Part shown: positions 1 to 11,203 of the stretch, piece after piece
How positions within the stretch are numbered: position 1 is the first letter of the stretch
Layout of the letters: every line of letters starts with the position of its first letter
Assembly: GCF_020921035.1 (NCBI RefSeq)
Contig: NC_063157.1
Location: 2,790,001-2,854,000 of the forward strand
Origin: Rhodamnia argentea
Taxonomy: Eukaryota; Streptophyta; Magnoliopsida; Myrtales; Myrtaceae
Length of the DNA: 64,000 bases
Reading direction: 5' to 3'
Translations under genes and position numbers: made by a program
Notes under the pieces: generated by a model
The model's input: the letters and a program-made list of their open reading frames with translations, nothing else
Told to the model about the DNA's origin: nothing
Database searches by the model: none

Positions 1-899
1 TTTGGTGTAACATGAAAAGAACAACCAGAATCCATAATCCATCCGTCAAATGACGCATTCTCGATGTGAGACAAAACCCTATCGACACCATCGGAATCAT
101 CAGCTATAGCTGCAACATCATCTCATGATTCAACTCTAATTCTCTTGCTTGTTTCGTTTTTCAGCTTAAAACAATTCCTTCTAAGATGCTCTCTCTTGCC
201 ACAATTCCAATAGACAGCACCACCGGTCCTAGACCGATTGCGTCTATTCGAGTTCATACTACTTCTACTACCACGAGTATAAGTTCTTCCTCTATTTTCA
301 CCTACTAAAGCGGTAGATACATATTCGCCAGATTCTCTTCTACGGATGTCCTCACTTAAAATCAAATCTCGAATACCATCAAACGTCAAACTTGTTAACC
401 CGGAAGAATTACTAATAGCAGTAACAATAGTATTCCAACTATCGTGCAATGAGGATAATAGAATCAAAGCACAAACCTCATCTTTAAAGTCAATATCAAC
501 TGAATTCAATTGACTAACAATTATATTGAATTCATTGATATGATTAGTAATTGACGCACCTTCGCTCATCTTCAAATTAAATAGACGTCACATCAAATAG
601 ACCTTGTTGATTGCAGAGGGCTTCTCGTACATATCCGACAAGGCTTTCATCAAACCCGCAGTAATCTTCTCTTTAACGATATTAAACGCGACGTTACGGG
701 CCAACGTCGGCCGAATAACACCCATCACTCGTCTATCCAGTAATTCACAATCATCTTGCTTCATCGTCTCTAGTTTCTCCCCAAACGGGGGCAAGTGCAA
801 CTTCATATGATATAGATAGTCTTCAATCTGCATCTTCCAGAAACCAAAATCATTCCCCTCAAATCTGTCGATTTTCACTTTTACTTCTTCTATCGCCAT
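1..899 (-). pseudogene. Decayed Copia gag and start of protease
   Basis: One frame reads from the ATG at 899 down to position 1 with two internal stops, TGA at 588-590 and TGA at 123-125. The N-terminal 103 codons look like the DUF4219/UBN2 region of Copia gag, with a conserved segment ELLDRRVMGVIRPTLARN. The next 150 codons are the rest of gag with a CCHC zinc knuckle. The first knuckle cysteine is replaced by tyrosine (YWNCGKREHLRRNC). Past the second stop the frame continues into an aspartic-protease motif, MDSGCS, with the catalytic D-S/T-G triplet at 24-32. Both stops lie in an otherwise intact frame, so this is point decay and not frameshifting. Confidence 0.85.
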
Positions 900-920
900 C
901 GATTCGCTTCAACTCGACAA

Positions 921-937
921 GCCTGTCTCCGATACCA
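921..937 (-). promoter_or_regulatory. Primer-binding site of the Copia element
   Basis: Read on the minus strand, TGGTATCGGAGACAGG lies two bases inside the LTR end. It resembles the initiator-Met-tRNA-complementary PBS of Copia elements (TGGTATCAGAGC...) with a few mismatches. Confidence 0.75.
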
Positions 938-939
938 AT

Positions 940-1792
940 TGTTGCGCGGAACAAGCGATCGAACAATAAATAGACAGAACAAGAAAATAAATCGGACACT
1001 AGATGTACGTGATTCGGTCATAGAGACATACGTCCACGGGAAGAGCAGCAACGAATTTCATTATAGAACGAGCGATACACGGAGATTACAGACCAAACTT
1101 GAGTAACTCAAACACTCTCGGTGTTTCTCAGCCCCAATTACATTCAAGAACGCATACAGTGTTTAGCCCCCCAATTCCTAACAAAATAATTCCTCAATCT
1201 CGCAAAAGAATTAACACAAATCTAACCTCAAGATTTAATCGACTTCGACACTTGAATTCTTGATGTAATTCCGCGAGCAAAACCCACGAAGAAAACCCTT
1301 GCCAAGCACTTGATCATAAATTGGCGCTTCAAGACTTCGTACGATCAACAATGGCGCACAACTCACGGAGAATTCTTTGCATGCCCAAAATCATCCTCCA
1401 ACCACGAGCATATATACGTATATGTCAATTCGTGAAACCAGAAAAGATAACTTCACATGAAACCAGAAAAGATAACTTCATGTAATATTCGGTCAACCAC
1501 TTCAAAGCTTGGACTTATCCATTTTCTTATTTGACCAAGTCCAAGCTAGACTTTTCAAAAAATTGCCCAACTCTCTAACGTAGATTTCCTTTTGTTTTTC
1601 CTTCTTGTTCACGATCAAACCGTGGATTTCAATGTGCAATAGGTTTAGTAGATTTCAAACTTTATCCAATCTTGCCAAAAGTTATTCAACGCAAGATATT
1701 ATAGTTTGCTCGATTTTGGATGTTCATAAAATATTCAATTTGAAATATTCATAATTTCGCTTCGGGCTCAAACTCGAGACATATTTCTAACA
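940..1792 (-). repeat. 5' LTR of the Copia element
   Basis: This 853-bp stretch is bounded by TGTTAG at 1792 (minus strand) and CAACA at 940, giving the TGTT...AACA short inverted ends of LTRs, and it abuts the PBS. The boundary at 1792 could be three bases further out, because TGTTGTTAG is present. Confidence 0.75.
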
Positions 1793-2299
1793 ACAAGTCT
1801 CCTATCAATATTCGACCCAATTCGACACGTATTACTAAAACAATTACATATTTAACCAATATGAGAAAAAATATATCCAAACCGAGATGAGAGTACGGAA
1901 TGAGTTAGGACAAGAGAGAATGAAGATATAGTCATAAAGGTGGTTGGTTCTAAAGAAGTCACAAACTCATTTATGACTCATTTACTAACTAAAGCTAATT
2001 CATATAACAACACAGCTCATCATATATTAGTTATGAAATGAGTTTATGATATATTTTAACATGTCTAGCACCAGACTCTTAAATGCATTTTGCACGAGCA
2101 GCCATGAAATGAAAACTCTCGTCTCCAAACAAGATAAATTCATTTGCCAAAATTAAAAACCGGGTGTGTGGTAGCATCTGGACTGTATTTGTTTATCGAT
2201 CTTTTTTTTATACCGCTGGTGTATCTTATGAAAGTACTTATTGAGGATGTGGGGTAGTGGAAATGGGAAAATGATGGAAAGCTTCCATTCCCATGCGAC

Positions 2300-2302
<3 letters not shown>

Positions 2303-2330
<28 letters not shown>
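2303..2330. repeat. (CT)n microsatellite
   Basis: Uninterrupted run of alternating T and C, about 14 repeats. Confidence 0.95.
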
Positions 2331-2333
<3 letters not shown>

Positions 2334-2543
2334 CCCTAATCAAATGAGACATTTTTGGGCTCATTTAACACGAGCGCTCACTTTCTAGGGTACAAAAAGG
2401 TTTAGCTTGCTTTCAGCTCTCTCGAAAGATTCTTTGCTCTCTAATCAAAGAGCATCACTTTATGCAGGTCATAGGGATTAAGTAAGCTATGTACTAGGGC
2501 TCGTGTTCTTTGGGGTTAGTATAATCTAATGGAAGGCCTGGGG

Positions 2544-2625
2544 GATGCTTCATGATATATACCTATAAAATTTCTCCAATATTCTATCTATCACGAAAGT
2601 CCGTGGTGTTTATTAAATGCCCACC
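2544..2625 (+). repeat. 80-bp direct repeat, copy 1
   Basis: Begins GATGCTTCATGATATATAC and contains CTATAAAATTTCTCCAATAT followed by a CGTGG-containing 3' part. It matches 2881-2963 with a handful of substitutions and a 2-bp indel. The element it belongs to is not recognised. Confidence 0.8.
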
Positions 2626-2880
2626 TAGTTAATAAATACTGTGAGAAGCGCATGCTAGCAACGCAGGAGCCGAAAACTCCGATTGCTTACTCCAAGCGCG
2701 GATTGCCACTATACGAGCCTATTCAGTAGTAGCCATATGAAGATGACGTGGAGTCTATCTTTCCCATTGTCACCCCCTAAGTTGAAAGAAATTTTTTTTT
2801 TCCCTTCATCTAAGGTAATACCCCCAAAATTTTATATCTCAGAGTTTAAATGAAGTAGTTTTAAGGACTTGCTCGGGTTC

Positions 2881-2963
2881 GATGCTACATGATATATACA
2901 CCTATAAAATTTCTCCAATATTCTATCCATCACGAGAGTCCGTGGTATTTATTGAATGCCCAC
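2881..2963 (+). repeat. 80-bp direct repeat, copy 2
   Basis: Same-orientation partner of 2544-2625. The copies are about 255 bp apart and diverged enough to be an old duplication or two ends of a decayed element. Confidence 0.8.
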
Positions 2964-4277
2964 ATGCTTACGATTAGATGTACACATGCGAGATGAGTTC
3001 ATAAGCTGATATAATCGAGCAAGCAACCTAATCTATAAACTAGTCATTTGCTATTCATAAGCACATCTAGTGAAACTAAGACTCCGATTTTTTCGAAAGA
3101 ATTTCTGAAAATAATCCCTCGTACTCTGGTTAATTCATTTTAAAAAGAAGTAACTTTCAAATCATTCATTTTTTGCGAAAGAGATGAGATCGAGTTTTGT
3201 TTTTTCAGAGGCAAACTTAACGTTTTAGCTCATCTACTCCTGAAAAGGTTGCCAGGGCAGCCCTACCACCATTGAAATGGGACACACGTATGTGGCCACG
3301 TATGACACTTATGAAGTGGGTAGGGGTGTCAACTAGCCGGGTCAGGTCGGATCGGGCCGGTTTGGATTTTTTTGACACCCATTGGGAGGTATATTGGGGA
3401 GCGCATAATGAGGTGAGTGAGATTTGCAATTCGTGAATTTTGGGTGGAGAATCTCTTTTACATCGTCCCATGGAGCAACGCGACGATGTGCAGTTTCTGT
3501 ATAAAAGAAGAAGGGAAAAAAAATCAAGGGCCGAGTGATGCCTGGGCCAGCTTTTATTCATCTCGATTCTCGACCAGTCCATCTCCTTCCACCATGTTAA
3601 GGCGTACTTTGTCAATTCTCTGTATCATTTTTGCCAAGTCTCTTCTAGATTCGCTGGACGAACGTAGGATTATACTTTCGAAGTGCTCTCAATAAAATTT
3701 GAACCAAGGCTATAATGATAGGAGCAAACTCTCCATCACATCTAAACCAATACCTTGTGAGTAGAGCCTTCAAATAATTTGGTCGAATCGGATCGAGAAT
3801 GATGTAACCCATTTTGATTCGTTTCCTTGCGATACAAATAGGCGACCCATACCCGATTCTCGACTCATATTATTAAAATACTTCAATATTAAATATAGTT
3901 TAGAAAAAATCCGTTTCTTATCATTTTTTAAAAAAAATGCATATTGCTAAAACACATTTTTTTAAAAAATTTTGAATTTTTTTATTTTTTATTCTTCTTC
4001 TTTTTTTTTTTCTTCCACATCGAGCGAGGGTCCCCGATCGGCTGGCTATCGACCGACAACCAGAGACCGATGATAGGCGGCAAGTAGCGAGCCTCTCTTG
4101 GTTTCGTTCAAAAAATGGAAAAGAAAGAAAAAATTAAAAAAATGGAAAATCAGAAAATTAAAAGGATTAAAAAAATGACTTGTTTATGGGTCACTTAAAC
4201 TTGTTACATAACTAACCCATCTATAATTCATTTAAAACACATTTGAGACCCATTGACTTATTAATTAACTCATTAAT

Positions 4278-4638
4278 TGTTAGGATGCATAGGTGTGTTA
4301 TGTTAGAGAAGTCTCACATCGGATAAGTGGTTTGGTATTGAGCAATTAATATATCCTAGTTAGCCTATAACTCATTGACATAAGTTTTTGAGAGAAGGTG
4401 GATCTAACTCGATATGTTGACGAGTTTGGACTTGGGCTTCCTCTTGGTGATCTCCTCGGGTGAAGGAATCGGATTTCTGCTGCGCGCTTTCAACAAATGG
4501 TATCGGACCCGATGATTGATTGGTGGTGGTCTTAAAATGCACTCACATCGGATAAGTGGTGTGATATTGAGGTGTGATGTTGAGCAGTTAATATATCTAT
4601 CCTAGTTGGAATCGGACTTTTGCTGCACGGTCCTGACA
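4278..4638 (+). mobile_element. TRIM-type miniature LTR retrotransposon
   Basis: A 218-bp 5' LTR (4278-4495) starts TGTTAGGATGC and ends CAACA. It carries the segment AGTCTCACATCGGATAAGTG, typical of plant TRIM LTRs. A PBS-like TGGTATCGGACC follows at 4498. A shortened second LTR lacking an internal segment (about 4529-4638) repeats CTCACATCGGATAAGTGGT and ends TGACA. Both outer sides carry TTAAT (4273-4277 and 4639-4643), a 5-bp target duplication. There is no coding capacity, so the element would depend on proteins supplied in trans. Confidence 0.8.
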
Positions 4639-4643
4639 TTAAT

Positions 4644-7600
4644 GACTCACTTAAGCTTGTTTTGACAACTTAAGACAACCCATTTATGACCAACATCATT
4701 AAATATGGGTTCAAGACCAATTTCACCCCCTCTACTTGTGGGCATGATGGATTTGTAGCGGTCCTTTATCCTCCTAGACTCTTTTACCTACTAAAATTAG
4801 TCAATTATCTTATAAGATCTGCAGATCTAGACGGTCTTTTTTCTTCTTATTTTAAATCACTCGACTACTGCACTATCATATCCGGGTCGATCATTCGGAC
4901 TTCGGGTTGCATTTTGCTTGGTCCACAAGTAATTCGTATTTCCAGAGTTCACCTACCTCCGTGGACTTCCCCGTTATAAAAAAATTAGGGGATTATATTT
5001 GATAGCTGGCAAGCAATCAAAGGGCCCAACAAGCAGACAAGACTGAATGAGCCCAGAAATGTTCGTTATTCTACTAAAGGCCTATTGAAGTAAAGTTCCT
5101 TCAAAAAAGAAAAGCAAAAAAAAAAAAAAAAGGTCCAAACTGAAGTACATTTAGATAGTATTTCCCCCTCCTAATATTAATTTTGGAGTTCATATGAAAA
5201 GATATATATTTTTTTAACCGGGTCACGAGTGTTTCAAGCGTTGAGGTAATTCTTTTGCGAGTTGATTTTGTCGAGCGATAGGCGAGACGCTACAAAATCG
5301 AGCGTAATCTTGGACTGGATAACGTCCACACGATTGAGCAATTGCAACTTTATAATTCTCCGATCGGTTAAATGGTTTTTTTTTTTAATGGCTGGTTCTT
5401 CCGTTAAGTAGGTTCCTATGCTTGGATCAACGCGCGAGTACAACACATGACACATGGTGGAGTGAGAGGTGGCCGGTGAGTTTGGTGGATACGAAAATTT
5501 CTAATAGTGCATGGTTGGAAATTGTTTAAAATAAAGTAAAGTTAGAGTCAGATTGTAAAAAGAAAAGGACAAAAGTGAAGTCTATCTGTGGAGCTTAGGT
5601 AATTCTACCACAAAACTTTAACTGAGATAATTATCGAATGAGTCATAAACTCATTTTACGGATGTCGATCTATTCCTAAAATTTTCAATTTTCCCAACTT
5701 ACTATTAAACCTTAGCACAAAATTCCAATATAGCCTTTCCGGCCGATTGCCGTGAGCGATTCTTGACGTGGCATCCAGTCGTCGCCAACCGTCATACGTG
5801 ATACCCCTAACATGGACAATATGCGTGTCGCCACGTTAGCTATTTATGACGGCAATTGGCTGGAACGACTACAATGGACTCTCGCGTGTAAATTTCCGAC
5901 TGCATTGGCCAAATTAAATAGTTTAAAACGGATTTGGCAGCCGTACAATACAGTTAGGACTAATTTGGTGATTTTCCATGCTTTAAACTTCGTTCACTTT
6001 TCCACCGAAAAATAAAATAAAATAAAATAAAAACCTCGTTCACTTTTACTATGTTCTATAGATAGATTAGGATCAAACCGAACGACCTCAGAAACATGAA
6101 TGTTCCAGCAAAATGCTTCAAAAGGAGTATAAAAATATATATAGTTCGGGAAGATGGTATATCTAAAATGTCTTATCCCACATTGTACGCAGAGTGCGCG
6201 AAGGTGTTCAATGGGGAACGCAATATCGACAAACAATTACTATTTATTAAATGCAAAAGCCGCTTCTAGATGAATAACATGTGATTTTTCCTCATGAACT
6301 AGAGGTCCTAAATGAGAAAACTACAAATAAAATTCACTCTCCGAAAAAAGTAGAAAAATCCCGAAAACCCTTATGATCAGACAATTCATTTTAGCTACTC
6401 AAATATATACACATATGTATGTATGTATGTATGTATGTATTCTATAAAACCAGAATGTTTTTTTTTTGTTGATCCCATTAACATCGTTGGTGAGGCACAT
6501 TGCGATAGCCCAGCGATTAATTTCACTCATCCCCAGTTAATGCAAGCTTAAATTCATCAATGTATAAGAAAATACTTCAACCTAATTGACGCGGTATTAC
6601 GAAAACAAATTGATCCAGAATGAGGATTTATTTGCATAACTTTGAAAGACGAGGATAAATTTGAAAGAAAAAATGGAGTAAAGGCGGAGATTTATTTTTC
6701 TATTTTTCCCTTTATAAATTATAGGCACTATTCAAGTCCATAACATAATTTATTGGACGCATTTAATATGTCAATAGTTCGGCTCAAAAACTTAAATTAT
6801 TGGATGGATATATGTACATAACGAGCATATATTATTCCAACGTGACGTTACAAGGGCATCTTAAAAGTTGTAGTCGACTCATCTGCATATGGAAGCAACA
6901 GTAATTAATAATTTGGAAAAAGAGTTTAGGTGCCTTCCGTGATGTCACGGATGACATCATTGTTCAATCGTATCTTCAGCTTATTATATCGTCTGCTAAT
7001 TAAGTCAGATCTGATCTTGCTGCCTAAACATAGTCCAAACTCATAATGTTCCTTGTCTGTTGTCACTTGTGTTGGAAGATCCGGTTTAGTGCAAGGTGAA
7101 AAGGGCTGGGGTATTTCTCAGTTTTTTGAAGTAAAAGATTAGGCAACATGGAAGGATGGTTCCGGAAAAAATTGAAAATGACTCCAGATTAATGCGCGAT
7201 TAATTAAGATAATTCGAATAGATATCGTGGGATTAGCGCGAAATAAGACAAGTTGAATGCGCCAGTGAGATGAGTTGGAAATCTCTTACATGTTGAGGGT
7301 TGGGAATCTCTTACCAGTTGAGCGTTTGTCCTTGTGGTTTTGCATAAGGTTTCATTCGATTTTAGGAGTAAAGTGGCGTTTCATTTGTACGAGTTCCACA
7401 CGCTCATTTCATGGACTAACACAAACTATCGTGCTGCTTGAAGAACACTTGTTAAAAATAACCCAAAAACAACATCATTTGATTTCAATGTCACGAGAAA
7501 ATAGGTATATCTTTGAAAAATGTACACTTTCTATGTTAGCATCGGACATGTCTTGGTAATTGCTTACAATTTTCTTTTTTTTTTTTATATATATATTTAC

Positions 7601-7906
7601 TTGAAGTTTTAAAACTTGTCATGAAAGTGTAATACATAAATGTTAGATGGTGGGGGTCGGCCGTCGCCTGCAAACCACTTCCCCACCACCGCCGGCCCTT
7701 CTCTGCAATGGTGGGCAGCGGCGGTGACGGCTACAAAGCCCTCACCATTCGTTCTAGTTCTATTTTTTATCATTTAGTTTTACCTTATTTTTAAATTAAT
7801 TTAAATAAAAATAATGTTGAAAATCAAATTTGGACCAAAACGACATCATTTTAATCATATCATCCTATAAGAGAGAAAATATTAAAAAAAAAGCTACGTC
7901 AATATT
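4644..7906. other. Intergenic, no supported gene
   Basis: AT-rich sequence whose short ORFs show no family signature. It contains a (GTAT)n microsatellite near 6415-6440, a run of AAAATAAAAT-type repeats at 6007-6030 and several homopolymer runs. The C-rich patch at 7650-7735 opens short frames but shows no protein similarity that I recognise. Confidence 0.5.
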
Positions 7907-7916
7907 TTCTATTAGT

Positions 7917-8095
7917 ACCACCCACACGGGTGGCGCCGCTGGTTCGCGCACTCTTCCTCTCGCAAAAGGTCGAGTGTTCGAATCCCGGAGGCGTTGCGGG
8001 TTAACTTAACCGGTGGCACGTGTGTGGTGGCTAGCACGTGTTGCCCCCTGGGTTTACCCCTCGGCTGCCGGCCGTGCGGGGGTTCCCTGGGTCAC

Positions 8096-8129
<34 letters not shown>
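7917..8129 (+). mobile_element. tRNA-derived SINE with (TA)n tail
   Basis: The 5' part has RNA polymerase III internal promoter boxes: an A-box-like TGGCGCCGCTGG near 7931 and a B box GTTCGAATCCC near 7976. A GC-rich body follows and ends in a TA-repeat tail at about 8098-8129. TTCTATTAGT occurs on both sides (7907-7916 and 8130-8139), the target duplication expected of LINE-mediated insertion. A small ORF inside is incidental. Confidence 0.8.
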
Positions 8130-8132
<3 letters not shown>

Positions 8133-8930
8133 TATTAGTCAAATTGAACGAAGTTAACGGAATGACTCAAATTGCGCCAATTTAATAAGTTGTAGAACTA
8201 AATTACACTTTCGTGATACGTTTTAGGACTTCTAATGAACATGTTTCTTTTTTTTCTTTTTTCCTTTTTGCTTTTTGCTTGGTTTGAATTTTGAGGTGAT
8301 AACATTTTGCCATTTTTCACCCCATAATGCTTGAAAGTCTTATAATACATAAATGTTAATACGTAGATTAATCTATGGTATTTCGGAGCTTTTAAAATTT
8401 GAATAACATTCTAAACTTTGATTTAAAAGCAAAAAGATTTGTTTTTTACTTTTTGAAACCCTAAATTCAAGTCATAGCCAACACAATACCAATGCGAACC
8501 TCAAGGATCTATGAGTCACCGGCACGTCCGACTTGCCAACTGGTTTCAATTATCGATGCGATATATATATATATTTTTTTTGGGTACTTTTTCTTGCATC
8601 TCCTACTCGTGAAAAATAATAATGAAAAAGAAAAAGAAAGAATAAAAGAGAAAATTTCAGAATTATAATGTGTATTAGCAAGAAACTTACAGATGTCATA
8701 ACAGATCAAGAACTCTTCTGCAATAACAACGCAAGAGAATAGGCAGACTTATATCATAAACGAACCATGCAATCAACTCAAGCCGTCCCCTCCCTATGAA
8801 AGGATTTGACGAGGAAACACTTCTTTTTCTTCTTGGTTAAGATGAGATATATTACATTATTTCCTTCTTGCTTGCTCATCGAAAGCTTGCGCAAGATTTG
8901 ATTCATACAGACCCCGAAACAAACAAGGTT

Positions 8931-9305
8931 TCAGAAGATCGTGGCTCTGTGTCTGGCCACCGAAGGGAAGTTATTGAACCCCATGCCCGGGACGGCGCAG
9001 GCCGTCTCCATCAACATCCTCTGCTGGAACGTCTCCACCGCGGCGCCGGCCTCGATGATGTCCGCGATCAGCGACCTGTAGTACTCCTTGAGCTTCTTCA
9101 GCATGCACGAGTATCGCAGCTTGAGCCACCTCAGCCTCATCTTCCTCCACATCTTCAGCAAGAGAAGCCCTGGCCGCGGTCTCTTCCCACCAAGCCGGAC
9201 GGTGGGGAGCTTCCGCCGCCGAAGGGGAATGGTTCTCCTGCGAGGCGGCCACCTCTGCGACGGGGCAGCCATGTGGGTGGTGGTGGTGGGATCTTGGTGA
9301 GCCAT
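8931..9305 (-). CDS. Small basic conserved plant protein of unknown function
   Basis: This single-exon frame encodes 124 residues. The N-terminal 30 are low-complexity (PTTTTH, many R/P). From about residue 32 the sequence becomes strongly basic and helical: KLPTVRLGG, then a W/R/L-rich stretch and KKLKEYYRSLIADIIEAG at 70-87, ending in a hydrophobic C terminus. Composition and the YYRSLI..IIEAGA block look like a small conserved plant family I have seen as uncharacterised protein, but I cannot attach a symbol or function. There is no signal peptide or transmembrane segment. A TATA box lies about 56 bp upstream of the start. Frames on the opposite strand at 8868-9314 are shadows caused by high GC. 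Confidence 0.7.
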   Translation of the reverse strand: MAHQDPTTTTHMAAPSQRWPPRRRTIPLRRRKLPTVRLGGKRPRPGLLLLKMWRKMRLRWLKLRYSCMLKKLKEYYRSLIADIIEAGAAVETFQQRMLMETACAVPGMGFNNFPSVARHRATIF

Positions 9306-9360
9306 GTGGTGTGAGTGGTGAGTTGTTTTCTGGTGGGGGGAGGGAGAGATTCAGAGGGCG

Positions 9361-9369
9361 GTTATATAG
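9361..9369 (-). promoter_or_regulatory. TATA box of the small basic protein gene
   Basis: CTATATAAC on the minus strand, followed by a C/T-rich leader (TCTCTCCCTCCCCCC) typical of plant 5' UTRs, about 56 bp before the ATG at 9305. Confidence 0.6.
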
Positions 9370-11203
9370 GAGGGTTGACTTGATGAGACAAAAGCATCTT
9401 TGGTTTTATTTATTGACTAGTTTTTTGCATGGGACCAAGTTTAGGGGTAAGCTATGTGTGCTAGCACATTAAATTTATCTTAGCATTATGCACCTAAACA
9501 TAATCAAGATAATGAAATTCTAGCGGTTTGGCCCCACAACTCTGTGTTTTCTTCTGCTTTTCTTATGTTTTGGCATTGGTGGTCAATGTGACACGTGGCA
9601 GCTTTGGTGGTTACATTGCATAAGAATTACTGGGATGTATACCGGGAAGAAAGGACGAAAAAATTTCTTCCAGTAATCATTTGAAAAATAATGTCAATGA
9701 TGATGAGATCGAGTGATCTTATCTCTAGCTAGGGTTTCGTCTTATCACAAAAGTATAACCAAGACTTTTGCATTGTCTTTAGAAACAGGATGAATTGAAT
9801 GCATGCATAACACTCGCCAATCCTTTTCCACTTGATATTCTAAGTTTTTAGGTCAAAAACCGCAATGGTTTACTTTTCCTTGACTTATTGATGCATGGGT
9901 TTGCGTATACAGATTTTTGAATATTCTACATTCATGAACATGATATTAATATAAATGATTGAAATTGCGACTCTCGCGACAAATCTTGTTCGGCTGGACT
10001 CGTTGGAAGATGTCTCAAAGATACGTTTCAATCCCTTTTATGGTCAAACTGCGTTAAATTTCATATTCGCACTATAATGCACTGAACAACGAGGATTCTA
10101 GATCAGGCGGGCGAGAATTTTTCATATTTTATGATTTTACATGCACCTAACTCGACTTTGTTACGTAGCTCCCATATGTCTAGAGGTATGATGACAATCT
10201 TTTTGGAAAATTTGATTTTTGATGACTCAAAAGCTTTGTTGACGATCTGATCGGCTCTTCTCTCTTGGTCACAACAGGACATACAGATAAAGAAATCTGG
10301 TCTGGCTAAGAATATGTGATGATCCAGCGAGGAATAATCATCGCTTGCAGAGAAAGCAAACATAAGTTTGCTTAAGAAAGTAGTGTCCCCTTTTGCCCTA
10401 CTTCTTTAATAACACAGAGTCTAGGGTGAGGTGAGCAAAGATGGAGGGAGGTGTCTGAATAGGACAAGGATGTGATTAAGTGTCTACTCTACTTAACCCA
10501 TGAATAAAGATTTACCAATAATAACTGTGAAATGACATCTGCCCTTGTCTGTTCTTTTTCCTAACACAGGTTTAATGCTGAGCATGACCAGCTAGATCCT
10601 CGTAGCTTTGGCATGTGGAGCTGGCCTTATATTTAAGCAAGATAAAGGATACTTCTTTCACCCGAATGCTTAGGGTGGTCCTGCTTTGAAGACTGATAAC
10701 TGAATAATTAATAGGGCCAAGTACAATGGACCGATCGAATCGGAACCGCCTGAAATCAGATTGAACTAGCCGGTTCAATCCGGTTCCCGAGGGCTCCGGT
10801 CCAACTTCTTGTTACATAAAATTGAAACCAATTATGATAGGTCCGGTTCTCGATTCTAGGGAAGAAAGAACCAGACCGAATAATACTTTTGTTTAGACAA
10901 AATTCCTAAATATAATTCTAAACATAAGATGTTTAGGATAATTAGTATGACTTCGGGTTTAGCATCAACGCGATGCAATTAAGGAAAGGTGGTCCGGTAA
11001 ATATGTCAAAAATTTAACGGCAAATCACAAAAACTAAATGCGGCCGATCCAATTATTGGACCGCCCGGGAATCAAACCGGTCCGATCGATCCTATCCGGT
11101 TCCCAATTCCAGGATGGGATTGGACCGGATGGGAACTAAGCACCCCTAATAATCAATGCCCTTAAATGAGTAGTTTTGAAGGTACCTTTAGTTTTATCTG
11201 CAG
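9370..11203. other. Intergenic with a degenerate CCGGTTC-rich repeat
   Basis: No convincing exon. Between about 10700 and 11150 the sequence is dense in CCGGTTC/GGTTCC/GGACCGG motifs. A similar block stands at 20812-20870, so this is a dispersed repeat. The 86-residue minus frame at 10103-10363 has no recognisable feature and was not accepted. Confidence 0.45.

Larger units (their letters stand above)
1..1792 (-). mobile_element. Ty1/Copia LTR retrotransposon, 5' part, continuing past the left edge
   Basis: On the minus strand the order is that of a Copia element: a 5' LTR (1792 down to 940, beginning TGTTAG and ending CAACA), a primer-binding site directly behind it, then gag and the start of the protease, which runs off the window at position 1. 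Only the 5' half is visible, so the second LTR and the target-site duplication cannot be checked. The gag frame carries two stops, so this copy cannot make its polyprotein. Sequence next to the LTR (about 1800-1880) resembles repeats near 3840-3900 and 60110-60180, so the element probably landed in an older repeat (inference). Confidence 0.85.
1793..4272. other. Intergenic, repeat-derived, no gene seen
   Basis: I see no supported coding exon. Contents: degenerate AT-rich repeat beside the Copia LTR, a CT microsatellite at 2303-2330, an imperfect direct repeat (2544-2625 and 2881-2963), and short ORFs at 3217-3695 that overlap one another on both strands and look non-coding. The stretch at 3780-4272 is AT-rich and resembles sequence near 60020-60200. 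Confidence 0.5.

Noticed and set aside
7917-8000. Possible tRNA gene from A- and B-box motifs
   Set aside because: The boxes are too diverged, and the downstream body, tail and target duplication identify a SINE.
7994-8185. Small plus-strand frame with a Tyr-Ile repeat
   Set aside because: It lies inside the SINE, and the Tyr-Ile run is the (TA)n tail translated.
8868-9314. 148-residue plus-strand frame
   Set aside because: Antisense to the small basic protein gene; low-complexity and without a promoter of its own.
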